DNA from: Mixophyes australis
Taxonomy: Eukaryota; Chordata; Amphibia; Anura; Limnodynastidae
NCBI GenBank assembly: GCA_036250195.1
Contig: JAVHZZ010000063.1
Location: 434,001-498,000, forward strand
DNA: 64,000 nt
Direction: 5' to 3'
In this document: piece by piece, positions 31,701 to 42,227 of the stretch
Layout: each line of letters starts with the position of its first letter
Numbering within the stretch: the stretch's first letter is position 1
Program-made: the position numbers and the translations under genes
Notes under the pieces: model-generated
Told to the model about the DNA's origin: nothing
Database searches by the model: none
Seen by the model: only the letters and a program-made list of their open reading frames with translations

Positions 31701-32612
31701 TATGTACATATGTGTAACATGGATGAACTGTGTGAATCATGGGGAATTACTTGTGAATCTGCCAATCTGTTAGGTCAGACACAATCTCGTTAGTCACTAC
31801 TCACAGGCAAACCACAAAGTAATCTCCCCCAGTTATCTTGAATTCTGTACCTCTTAACGTCTCTGATGGCAGGTAGGAGGTATCCTAATGACCAGTCTAT
31901 GGGTAACCTGCATTAGGACCTTACACCAGACTAAAATAATCACCTTGGCAAGTGCTTACCCAGTGTGCCAAAATCAAACGTTCTCATGTGTAACGTTCTA
32001 ATGTAAACTGCAGCATTAAATATAGTTCTTGTAAAAATATTATAGTGACTGTTTCCCAATAAGCTTGTTAATTACTGTCATAGGTAATTAAATCAATGGC
32101 AGAAGTAGCTACATGAAGAAATGTTATTTCAGTAAAGTCTTTGACTTTAGCCAAATATCTATTTTCCACATTACTTTTGAATTTGATTTTTAAATGTATT
32201 TGGGTTTAAATCAGGTCCACATTCTTTTTATACTTATACTGTACTGTAAATAGTGTTACCAGGTTAAAGCCATTAACACAGGGCTTAGAGATGGGTAAAC
32301 CAGGAATACACAGACTGTAAATTATTCTCACCCCCTGAATATATCCCATTTATAATATAATCCCCGTCCCAGTCTTGTTACATTACCTGTGGAGATGACT
32401 GACGCTCTGTTTGAGATTCAACTGTAAACAGCTGTTTCCAACCAATCAGATTGAAGAGAATTCTGTGACATCACCAACCCAGGTAGCTCAGTGCCCAGTA
32501 ATCCCTGATCAGCCATTGGTTGAGAGCTGTCTACCTGTAAATGGCCATATGTATGACAGCCCTATGTCTTAGTTATGTACATATGTGTAACATGGATGAA
32601 CTGTGTGAATTA
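28707..32612. repeat. 873 bp tandem array, 4.5 copies
   Basis: Units start at ATTTGGGTTTAAAATCAGG: 28707, 29579, 30451, 31326 and 32199 (last one partial, ending about 32612). The spacing of a fixed landmark (TACCTGTGG) is 874, 872, 874 and 873. Diagnostic differences alternate: units 1 and 3 have AACATTTCTGATGG and CCTTAGCAAG, units 2 and 4 have AACGTCTCTGATGG and CCTTGGCAAG. The array therefore probably grew by copying a two-unit block. Confidence 0.95.
28894..29040 (-). promoter_or_regulatory. Promoter/first-exon-like module (nearest of five copies)
   Basis: On the minus strand each 873 bp unit has a CCAAT box (29021-29028 here), a CRE-like TGATGTCA (28973-28980), a second, inverted CCAAT (28949-28956), then about 50 bp ending CATCTCCACAG|GTAATG, a good splice donor at 28894. 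The other donors lie at 29768, 30640, 31514 and 32387. An untranslated first exon spliced to 26204 would complete the candidate gene. No TATA box is seen. Transcription is not shown by sequence alone. Confidence 0.4.
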
Positions 32613-32763
32613 TAGGGAAGTGAAGCCATGACCTGAATGGTTATGTTATAAAAAACTATCTATATATTGGCATAAGACTACTTAGTGGGGTATTTCCCAT
32701 TGTTGTGTGTGAGACAAGAAGAATTTTTACTTTTCCCCCACATTTTGTTTTTTTATGTTTCAC

Positions 32764-33690
32764 TAGAGATGAGCGGTACGGAGATAGAATTAGATAGACA
32801 GGAATTTTAGGGTACAGAGTCGAATTGAGACATGACTCGGTGTCTTGCTCCAAATTCCGATCTGAAAATGAGGCAAAATGTCATTTCATGTAAAATGTCA
32901 GATCTCGTGAGTATTGGATCGATATCTTCAATGTATAGCCGTCCTTCCTGTTCTCAGCTGCCATTTAGAAGTGGAAGCAGATGGGTATATTATTAAACTA
33001 TTTAAGAGTTAACAAAAACTATTCTTTCTTAATTTTAAAATCAAAGATGTTTAAATCTGATGACAGTAGTGCCAGGGGCAGTATCAGCGACATCTGAAAA
33101 ATTTAGTGGGGAAAAATAGGGAACTGTTTGATTGTGAGCAGCAACCCCCCTCCCCCCACAAACAAAATGCATATACTGTATATATATATATATTATATAT
33201 ATATATTTATATATGTTGCTTTTATAATCTAAATGTTTGTCTGTGAAGGTAATTGTGTGTGAGGGGCAGCATCACATCTGTCCTAGTGAGCGGCTATATG
33301 GCAGGGTGCGGTGAATGACCTGACACTGTGTATTATACACAACCCAGTGGGCTGTCACAGTTATATAGTCGTTTGTTTGACCAGTGACGCTTGTCACATA
33401 TCTGTAGCTAAGTGGACAGTCGGTACAATGACATTTTCTAGGGACTGAAGGACTTTTTGTTTAACCTCACAGTACAGCAATTGCTGTTAAGAAGAAATAA
33501 GATTGTGATGGAATTTGGTAACGTGGACACATGATCTCAACTAATCGGTTATAACCTGATGCATTGATGGGGAAATTGGACTCACATCCAGTGATGACAT
33601 AGCTGTCATGGCTTTAGTGATCCGCTGTGCAGCAGGATGCTGGCTGTCATACTTGGTTCCTCTTTTGCGTCTCAGACAATTGTTGATTAT
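32764..33690 (-). pseudogene. Old, decayed hAT transposon with transposase relic
   Basis: TAGAGATGAGCGG at 32764 matches hAT termini in this window. Between about 33300 and 33690 the DNA aligns by eye with 38560-38920 of the long hAT (CCCAGTGGGCTGTCACAG, then ATATAGTC, GGACAGT.GG and CTGTCATA landmarks in order), on the same strand. Many indels remove the frame, and nothing can be translated. It has a TA microsatellite at 33176-33215. Either it is a much older copy of the same family or a relative. Confidence 0.7.
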
Positions 33691-33743
33691 AATACAATAA
33701 AAAGATTGGTATATCTGCGCAGGCCAACTGAAAGCAGCCTCTG

Positions 33744-33745
<2 letters not shown>

Positions 33746-33791
<46 letters not shown>
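33746..33791. repeat. AC microsatellite
   Basis: A pure (AC)n run of about 46 bp. Confidence 0.95.
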
Positions 33792-33795
<4 letters not shown>

Positions 33796-33880
33796 ACATA
33801 CAATGTGCAAAAATAAAAAACTGTAAAAATATCCAATGGTGACAGAGCTGGCGCTAACAGTTTTAAAGAGTCAACTGTGA

Positions 33881-33884
<4 letters not shown>

Positions 33885-33934
<50 letters not shown>
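33885..33934. repeat. TA microsatellite
   Basis: A pure (TA)n run of about 50 bp. Confidence 0.95.
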
Positions 33935-33936
<2 letters not shown>

Positions 33937-34185
33937 TTTCCATCTTGATGTATGTCTTCCACAAATTCCAGAAATTTGCAATGATCAAAGTAACTTTCAG
34001 ATTTCTGGCATTCACCACGATTGTGGTCACATAAAAAAAGTGAAAAGAAAAAAATCATATCATAGCGTAACATATAATATGTGGTTACACCGAAAACCAC
34101 TAAATATCCCAAGGATCCAGTGGGGGTTGATAATTACGACAAAAACACCACATGATTGGTGTTCTCAATCCCCTATCGGATATAC

Positions 34186-34415
34186 ACTTACAAGATTTCA
34201 ATCTTGAATCAATATAAGCCAATATTTGTATTATACATTGCTTTTATGCTTCTTTGGTGCAATAAAACTTTGGCTACGTGAGATAATGCACTATCAGTTG
34301 TCACTTGTCTTTTGAGCACCTATCATAAGGAGATCCAGTAAGAGGACAATATCCTAGGAGGATATCCATGTATACATATTGGCTTATATTGATCCAAGAT
34401 TGAAATCTTGTAAGT
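34186..34415. mobile_element. 230 bp element with about 42 bp inverted termini
   Basis: ACTTACAAGATTTCAATCTT at the left is complemented at the right edge, and the pairing continues through AATATAAGCCAATAT. The interior has no frame. It is a MITE-like element of unknown superfamily. Confidence 0.7.
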
Positions 34416-35073
34416 CTACTACTGTCTTATATCACTGAGGTAGTATCAGTACAAAGTAACATGATAGTATAATGTGGGCAGCGTGTCTTGAATTTGGTTC
34501 CAAGTCACCCTAACAAAATAATAACATTAGTTTAGCCATTTATTTTTTATTTTGAGAAAATGTACATACGAGGACAAACTTTTAAGAGCTAATTTCTCTT
34601 GTGGTTACTCGTTAACAATTCATATGAATGTATAGAAGGGATTGAAACAGGAAGTTGCTATTCATCATCTGGGATTAAGCCCTGCAGTAACCAGTGTGCT
34701 ACTCTATTGTTCTCTCTAGGACTGTGTCAGACTACTATGCACTAGACCAGCTGGGGGGAAACCCATGTGGTGATGACTTCTCTCCACTCCCATATCCAAC
34801 CCCTGATTTGGGAGCCAATGGCATTCTGTACGGACTTGGGATAACCTTACAGGACGGGATTTGACCAGTGGGAATTCTGAACTGTTTAAAAAGAGCCTGC
34901 AAGGAGACCAAGGGTTGTTTATTGGATATCCTGAGCTTGGTATTGAAGATCTGTCTCCTACCAGCTCCAACGTGTGTCCTGATTACAATTTTACATCTAG
35001 GCACATCTCTGGCTGAACATCGTGCAACAGTATAACTCTGCCCCATGGGAGCTGCTTGTGCGTCTGCACATCT

Positions 35074-35251
35074 GGGGGTAAATGTATCAAGCTGAGAGTT
35101 TTCCGGCGGGTTTGAAAAGTGGAGATGTTGCCTATTGCAACCAATCAGATTCTAGCTTTCATTTTGTAAAATGCACTAAATAAATGATAGCTAGAATCTG
35201 ATTGGTTTTTCAAACCCGCCGGAAAACTCTCAGCTTGATACATTTACCCCC
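35074..35251. mobile_element. Hairpin MITE, copy B
   Basis: Same element as 5751-5928 at the equivalent position, so it was inserted before the duplication. Confidence 0.85.
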
Positions 35252-36303
35252 TGGTGTGCCTACAGGAGTAGGGTGACAGGGGTCCAGGCTGCTAACATCT
35301 CGGTAGTGAGCATAAGGCCGAGAAGCCAGGACCAGCAAGCCTAGAAGTGTAGAAATCGGAGGAATCTGGAAGACCTGAGTACTGAGCTATTGTGACAAAA
35401 GCATCAGGACCAGAGACTTTTTTACAACTTAGCCCGGCCAAAGAAATACTGTTTAAACATATGTAACGGTTCCTCATATCTTTATCTGGGGATGTGTTGG
35501 GGAGGTTTTTAGATGTTGGCGATTTAATATAGTTATTGTGTTACAGTTGTGTTTGCACCTTCTGTAATAAAGGTACTATTATAGCTACCAAAGAACACCA
35601 AGGTACCAGGGCTACTCTGTGGGCCTTGACTCTAATGCCCTGGTGTCCTGACACTGATCATCAAAATCTGAGGAGCATGACTGTCCCAATACTATCCCCA
35701 TTCATTATAGGTTTTCATAAGACGCTGGTCTCGTCACATGAAAAGAAAAATGTCCAGATAGTGGATAACTGACTTGATTCCCATTTCCCCCCTTAGCACC
35801 CACTCTTTTAAGGAGGTGAAAGCTTCAGGAAGATGGCTCTTACAGAATGGCCGCATCAAGTGAGGTGTATGATGCAGAACATGTCTCCTTACTGATCCCA
35901 TTAGTCACCGAATCTTTCTTTGGAATTGACAAATGATGAATCAGGCTGAATATTCTGGGCTTTGTTTTAGGGACCATTTACAGTGCATAATGCATGGCTG
36001 ACATCAAATATCCGTACAGTTTCAACTCTTTGGACTCCCTATAAGGAACTCTAAAAACATTCTAAAACCCATTCTCCAATAATAATGCTGCCTCCCTGTC
36101 TGGATGTCTCCTAAGTCAGGGATGCTTTGTATCTATATTTAATTTATGTCTTTTTCAAGCAGGTTTCCCATGCCTGAACTGTCTTCCGATCTTAAAAACA
36201 CTTAGCAAGCGGCTGCCCTCCACCACAGCTGAACATTCATGTCTGAGTCTGCATGGGGCCACATACATTGGCCATCAATAAACTGCCAGCATGTTCCCTT
36301 TCT

Positions 36304-36783
36304 TGCTCCTACCAACACCACAGCAGGCCCAGGAGAAGACCACTGCCAACCCATTGCAGGAAATCCCAACCTCATTTATAGCCACATGGGACATCCAGAC
36401 AGCAAGAACTTGTAAAACTTGCCCATATTCAGGGCATAAAATAACGTTTCTCCCCTTCATTACTTCTCTGACATACAATACCTTTCTGAGTTACTTTGAA
36501 ACCCTTTCCCACATCAGCACATGAATTTGGCTGTTCCCTAAGTGATTTCTCTGATATTTAACAATTTGGAATATGTGTAAAACATTTACCACATTCAGAG
36601 CAAGAATATCTCTCCTGTATGACATGGTCTTTCTCCTGTATGGTGCGCAACAAGAAGTGAATTATGTGCTAAATATTTCCAACATTCTGTAATATGGTTT
36701 CTTTACGGTATGACTTCTCTGATACTTAAGAAGTAATATTTTAGAAAAACATTTCCCACATTCTGAGCAGGACCAAGATTTAC
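36304..36783 (-). pseudogene. C2H2 zinc-finger gene fragment (pseudogene B)
   Basis: Counterpart of 7005-7484 with the same CSECGKCF fingers, the same stops and a few private substitutions. It was already broken when duplicated. Confidence 0.8.
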
Positions 36784-37326
36784 CTGGAGGAGGTGGTAGG
36801 GCAGCCATAACCCCTGAGCTGCCTTAACCTTAGACCTCACCTACCTTTCCTTGAACAGTCACAATTTGTGTTGGTCAAATAGGCTGAACCTACTAGGAAA
36901 GGTGTTTGGGCTGATCGGGGGGAACTCCTGGCAAACTGTGCATGGTTTGAGTGGATTGGCAATTGGCTTAAATTGTCCTGATTTTGCAATTGGTATTGAT
37001 GACAGGTATTGCGCAGGTACTGGTCCCAGTGTACATCTATTTTGCCTAAGGGAAGCTGACTTGTACAGTCAAACAAATAGCTACAATAAAAAGTGTTGCA
37101 TCCCTCTCTCTCTGTGTAGTGAATAAAGCTCTTTTGAAATATGCCCATAGCAAGGGAATTTCTTATCCACATAAATATCTAGTTATTGCTACAGTAAGAA
37201 GAAAAACACAGACACAATTCTTTCATTAGAAAATGTATTGCATGGAAATGGTAAAATAACCACATGCACAGTGTACACATAACAACATATACAACAAAAT
37301 CATAACTAGTACAGTAAAGACATAAT

Positions 37327-37753
37327 GGGGCTTATTCAGAGTTGGACGCATTTGCGCACCAAACGTACGTTGGAAATAATGTACACAAAAAAGTGGATTT
37401 ACTCATTGATGTTGAGTCTCAAGGCGCCTGCAGCTCAAAAACAGTTTCTTTGTGACCAGTGTAGGTCTGCCCCCACCCCCCCCCCCCCCCCGATACAGTG
37501 GGGTGCAGATATAAAATGTAATTAAAAATGGAAATGTCAATTACGCAATACTCAATCAGCAAATTAGAAACAGCTAAATAGGGCTGATAGTCATCATCAT
37601 ATACCTGCACCAAAAATCTAATACCTGCATGAGGATCGAGCCCTAAAAGGCGTATTTGCAGATGTTATGTTACAATTACATGAACCCACCCATACTGTGC
37701 TCAGCCCATGCATGCTAGTCCCTGCACATCCTTATTCTGCTTTTCCAGACAAA
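37327..37753. mobile_element. MITE copy B, truncated by hAT junction
   Basis: It starts GGGGCTTATTCAGAGTTGG like the copy at 8028 but loses its last ~130 bp at the hAT junction. Confidence 0.8.
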
Positions 37754-40059
37754 ACGTACTGATCCGAGTTCAAGATCTTAATAACTCGAGGATCATTGTG
37801 AAGCGAATTAAGTACTTGATCGACAAGGCCAACATACTTTGCTGAATTGCTTGCTTTCAGCTCCTCCTTCATTTTCTCAAGCTGCTTTTCCAATAGTCTA
37901 ATTAAAGGAATGACTTGGCTCAAACTAGCAGAGTCTGCACTGACCTCACATGTCACAACTTCAAATGGTTTCAGCACCTTGCACAGCACTGAAAGGATTC
38001 CCCACTGTGCAAGAGTGAAATACATCCCCCCTCCTTTCCCAATGTCATGACTTGTGCAATATGCTTGGATGGCTTTGCGCTGTTCCTCCATCCTCTGAAG
38101 CATGTACAGGGTGGAATTCCACCGAGTTACCACCTCTTGCTTAAGTTGGTGGCAGGGCAAGTTAAACTGCTCTTGGAGCTGCTGTAATCTCCTACATGCT
38201 GTGGCTGAATGCCTGAAATGGCCTGAAATTTTACGGGCCACCGAAAGCATCTCCTGCACCTCACGGTTATTTCGTAGGAAGCTCTGCACCACCAAGTTGA
38301 TGGTGTGAGCAAAACAGGGAATATGTTGGAAATCACCCAGCTGTAATGCTCGCACTATATTGTTGGCGTTATCTGAAATGACATACCCTGGGGAGAGTCC
38401 GAGTGGTATAAGCCATGCATCAATCACATCTCTCAGTTTGTGTAACAAATTGTCAGCCGTATGCCTGTTAGTGAAGCCGGTGATACAAAGAGTGGCCTGC
38501 CTGTGACAAATGTTACGTAGTGGTGTACATGCTGCTGCTGTTCCTGCTGGTGAAGGTGAATGACCAACCCAGTGGGCTGTCACAGTCATATAGTCTTTGG
38601 TTTGGCCACTTCCACTTGTCCACATATCTGTGGTTAAGTGAACAGTGGGCAGAATGGCATTTTTCAGCGCAATCTCTACATTTTTACACACTTTTTGGTA
38701 TAGTTGTGGAATAGCTTTACGGGAGAAATGGTGTCGCGATGGAATTCTGTAACGCGGACACAAAACCTCAATTAACTGTGAAAAACCAGCTGCGTTTATT
38801 GTGGAGATTGGACGCAGATCTAACACTAACATTGCAGCCATGGCGTCTGTGATTCGCTTGGCGACTGGGTGACTGCTGTCATATTTGCTTCCCCTCGCAA
38901 ATGATTGTTTCACAGTTAATTGCTGAAATGTAGGACTGCTCATTTTATTAACCTGCCTCTGGGATGACGATTCACCCCCAGCAGCAGCAACAGCAGCAGC
39001 AGGACTAACGCTTTCTTCAGAGGAATCAATAATAGTGCCGGAGTCATCCAGCCTTAAGTGGGATGCCGGGCTAACTCCGAGCGCTACTGAGGATATTGAT
39101 GAGGATGGTGTGGTGGGTGTATTTTGTAGCCGTCGGTATGTCGGTGAGCGGAGGGTCTTAGCTGATGAGGGAGTGCTTGTATTCTTTTGGGAAGAACTTT
39201 CAGCTTTTCCCAACACTTTGCCATGAACTCTCGTTAAATGGCGTAACATAGACGAGGTTCCAAGATGGTTAAGGTCCCTCCCTCGACTGACTGTGGCTTC
39301 ACATACACTACAAATGGCTATACAATTGTTGTCTGGATTTGGGTAGAAATAATTCCACACATAAGAAGTGGATTTTTTTGTTTTATGCCCAGGCATGACA
39401 ATGGCCTTTTTCTTGTCACGTGCCAGAACTGCTGCCACTGGTGCAGGACTTACACAAACAACCTCATCCTCATCAACATCCTCATTAGCGCCCTCGTCGC
39501 CTACACAAATCTCCCCCTCATCCTCTTCTAATTCCAAAGTGGCATCCTCAATTTGGGTATCACCGGCTACACTCGGGCTATTAAGGCACACATCAGCAGA
39601 ATGCTCACTATTAGACATCCCACTGTTGGATGGACTCTCCACAGGGATTGTTGTCATTTGTGAATCAGAGCAAATATTCTCCTGTAATGCCTCACTGTTA
39701 TCTTGCAGCTCGGCTTTGACGCGTAACAGTAGTTGTGCACCAATTGTAGGCTGGGTAACTTTTTGGGATCTGCCACTAATAACCAAAGGTGAAGGCCTCA
39801 TTCTCTCTTTGCCACTGCGTGTGTAGAATGGCATGCTTGCAATTTTTTTTTTATCGTCACTTAACTTTTGCTCAGTTACACTTCTTTTTCGCTTCAATAC
39901 AGTAAATTTTTTTTTGTTTTTTGTTTTTTGCACTAATTTGAAAACACTCTGTTGTTTGACATCGCCTTGGCCAGATGACGTACTGGGAACACTAACATCA
40001 GGACTGGTGACAGAACCTGGTTGCTCATTCAGATCATATGTGGACTGCTTTGAATCCAT
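37732..40059 (-). CDS. hAT transposase (ZBED type), open but C-terminally truncated
   Basis: hAT transposases cut and paste their element in the nucleus. This 775-residue frame has a Ser/Thr-rich, acidic N-terminus (1-225), a BED zinc finger (about 231-279: C250, C253, H274, H279) and the RNase H-like core with TTDMW (D478), VISDNANN (D563), C-x2-H (C582, H585) and TRWNST (645-650). It lacks the C-terminal SERVFS dimerisation region that the copy at 56555-59472 retains. The last five residues (SGKAE) come from the neighbouring duplicated DNA. No internal stop or frameshift is present, which suggests a young insertion or selection. A truncated protein could still bind termini and interfere with relatives; that is inference. 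Confidence 0.85.
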   Translation of the reverse strand: MDSKQSTYDLNEQPGSVTSPDVSVPSTSSGQGDVKQQSVFKLVQKTKNKKKFTVLKRKRSVTEQKLSDDKKKIASMPFYTRSGKERMRPSPLVISGRSQKVTQPTIGAQLLLRVKAELQDNSEALQENICSDSQMTTIPVESPSNSGMSNSEHSADVCLNSPSVAGDTQIEDATLELEEDEGEICVGDEGANEDVDEDEVVCVSPAPVAAVLARDKKKAIVMPGHKTKKSTSYVWNYFYPNPDNNCIAICSVCEATVSRGRDLNHLGTSSMLRHLTRVHGKVLGKAESSSQKNTSTPSSAKTLRSPTYRRLQNTPTTPSSSISSVALGVSPASHLRLDDSGTIIDSSEESVSPAAAVAAAGGESSSQRQVNKMSSPTFQQLTVKQSFARGSKYDSSHPVAKRITDAMAAMLVLDLRPISTINAAGFSQLIEVLCPRYRIPSRHHFSRKAIPQLYQKVCKNVEIALKNAILPTVHLTTDMWTSGSGQTKDYMTVTAHWVGHSPSPAGTAAACTPLRNICHRQATLCITGFTNRHTADNLLHKLRDVIDAWLIPLGLSPGYVISDNANNIVRALQLGDFQHIPCFAHTINLVVQSFLRNNREVQEMLSVARKISGHFRHSATACRRLQQLQEQFNLPCHQLKQEVVTRWNSTLYMLQRMEEQRKAIQAYCTSHDIGKGGGMYFTLAQWGILSVLCKVLKPFEVVTCEVSADSASLSQVIPLIRLLEKQLEKMKEELKASNSAKYVGLVDQVLNSLHNDPRVIKILNSDQYVLSGKAE

Positions 40060-41634
40060 TCTGAGCGCAAACCACTGGGGAGTGCTAAAAATTATTTAGT
40101 AGATACTGCTGACAGTTATGACTTTTGACAGCCAGAAATATTAATGCACAATTAGGGAGGACACCCCAAAAGCACTGAGGAGTGCTAAAAATTATTTAGT
40201 AGATACTGCTGACAGATATGACTTTTGACAGCCAGAAATATTAATGCACAATTAGGGAGGACACCCCAAAAGCACTGAGGAGTGCTAAAAATTATTTAGT
40301 AGATACTGCTGACAGATATGACTTTTGACAGCCAGAAATATTAATGCACAAATAGGGAGGACACCCCAAAAGCACTGAGGAGTGCTAAAAATTATTTAGT
40401 AGATACTGCTGACAGATATGACTTTTGACAGCCAGAAATATTAATGCACAATTAGGGAGGACACCCCAAAAGCACTGAGGAGTGCTAAAAATTATTTAGT
40501 AGATACTGCTGACAGATATGACTTTTGACAGCCAGAAATATTAATGCACAATTAGGGAGGACACCCCAAAAGCACTGAGGAGTGCTAAAAATTATTTAGT
40601 AGATACTGCTGACAGATATGACTTTTGACAGCCAGAAATATTAATGCACAATTAGGGAGGACACCCCAAAAGCACTGAGGAGTGCTAAAAATTATTTAGT
40701 AGATACTGCTGACAGATATGACTTTTGACAGCCAGAAATATTAATGCACAATTAGGGAGGACACCCCAAAAGCACTGAGGAGTGCTAAAAAATATTTAGT
40801 AGATACTGCTGACAGATATGACTTTTGACAGCCAGAAATATTAATGCACAATTAGGGAGGACACCCCAAAAGCACTGAGGAGTGCTAAAAATTATTTAGT
40901 AGATACTGCTGACAGATATGACTTTTGACAGCCAGAAATATTAATGCACAAATAGGGAGGACACCCCAAAAGCACTGAGGAGTGCTAAAAATTATTTAGT
41001 AGATACTGCTGACAGATATGACTTTTGACAGCCAGAAATATTAATGCACAATTAGGGAGGACACCCCAAAAACACTGAGGAGTGCTAAAAATTATTTAGT
41101 AGATACTGCTGACAGATATGACTTTTGACAGCCAGAAATATTAATGCACAATTAGGGAGGACACCCCAAAAGCACTGAGGTGTGCTAAAAATTATTTAGT
41201 AGATACTGCTGACAGAAATGACTTTTGGCAGCCAGAAATATTAATGCACAATTATGGGGGACACCCCAAAAGCGCTGGGGAGTGCCAAATATGAAGAAAA
41301 AATAATAAACCTCTATCCTCCTCTCTGCACTAGCGATTTTGGTTAGAGCAATTGCAAGAACAATATTGTATTCTCTGTGACTGCTCTAATTAGCCTATGA
41401 CTACACCCTGCTCTCTCCCTCTGTCAAATGGCGATGGATTGCTGTGGAGGCGTGTATTTATAAAGTTGAAGTATCGCGAGAACCGAGCCCCGAGATCCGA
41501 CGACGTCACAATGACGTTCGGCCTCGATTTGGATTCGGAACGGGCGGGAGAGTACCGAGCTGCTCAGCTCGGTACTCGGATACCCAAAGTTCGGGTGGGT
41601 TCGGTTCTCGGAGAACCGGACCCGCCCATCTCTA
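37748..41634 (-). mobile_element. BED-finger hAT transposon, 3'-truncated, with 12-copy leader repeat
   Basis: The 5' terminus at 41634 reads TAGAGATGGGCGGGTCCGG on the minus strand, followed by the GC-rich paired subterminal blocks shared with 60019. After the leader comes a 12 x 100 bp array, then the transposase. The element stops inside the transposase gene at 37748-37753, before the dimerisation domain and 3' terminus, where duplication copy B begins. It cannot move by itself but its frame is still open. Confidence 0.9.
40078..41290. repeat. 100 bp tandem array, 12 units, in hAT leader
   Basis: AGTGCTAAAAATTATTTAGT recurs at exactly 100 bp intervals from 40081 to 41181, ending in a diverged unit at 41281. 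Units differ by only one or two bases except the last. The sister element at 59490-59670 has about two units. The array lies between the 5' terminus and the transposase ATG. Confidence 0.95.
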
Positions 41635-42227
41635 GTATACACATAACATCTTAATGTCCAGGGACTGTACCCCTTCCATACATCCCACGGCTCCAGGGAC
41701 TCTCATACATAACTATGCTGGAACTGTCTCCATTGACTACCAGATTGCTGGTGATGTAAAACATGTCCCTCATTCAGGGTACTGCTGTACTCAGCTCAGC
41801 TAACTTGCAGCGACCACCCCCCACCTCCTCTATGGGGCACTTCTGAGGGCTATAACAATGACGTCTTCTCCCCTCTTTCCTATGAGGATTCACTTGCAGG
41901 GATCTCACCTTCTGAAATATTGGTGCTCCATGTTGCAGTCAGGCAACACTCCCCCCTTAATGCCTGGGCTTCTCTGACTACCCTCTGTGGCTTAATATTC
42001 TTGACATTGGGGTCTTTACAGACACGCAGTAATGGGAAGGGGGAGTCCGGTCTGGGAATACAGTGATTGACTGACGGGCTGACAATGTCTGCTAGCTGTC
42101 TGCCCTAACTTCAGCTTGCATGCTGACCCTGTCTGCCTGGACTCTGCCTGTACATTAATCTGTCACCAGCTGTCCTCTCCTTGGTTTCTGTAGTTCTGCC
42201 TCTGGAGGAATTGGATATTTAGTAGCT
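41635..42227. other. Unassigned sequence
   Basis: No frame or repeat recognised. Confidence 0.4.

Larger units (their letters stand above)
34627..37753. repeat. Segmental duplication, copy B
   Basis: Direct copy of 5303-8456, about 29.3 kb away. It stops at CCAGACAAA, where the sequence passes straight into the hAT at 37748. The shared CAAAA at the join fits end-joining with microhomology. Confidence 0.9.

Noticed and set aside
33687..34112. 141 codon minus ORF with IYIYIY and VCVCVC runs
   Set aside because: It is the (TA)n and (AC)n microsatellites read as protein.
38102..39826. Several 60-150 codon plus-strand ORFs
   Set aside because: Antisense shadows of the hAT transposase; the same shadows recur at 57638-59320.
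40078..41290. CRISPR-like array
   Set aside because: Units are contiguous 100 bp copies with no unique spacers, and the DNA is vertebrate.
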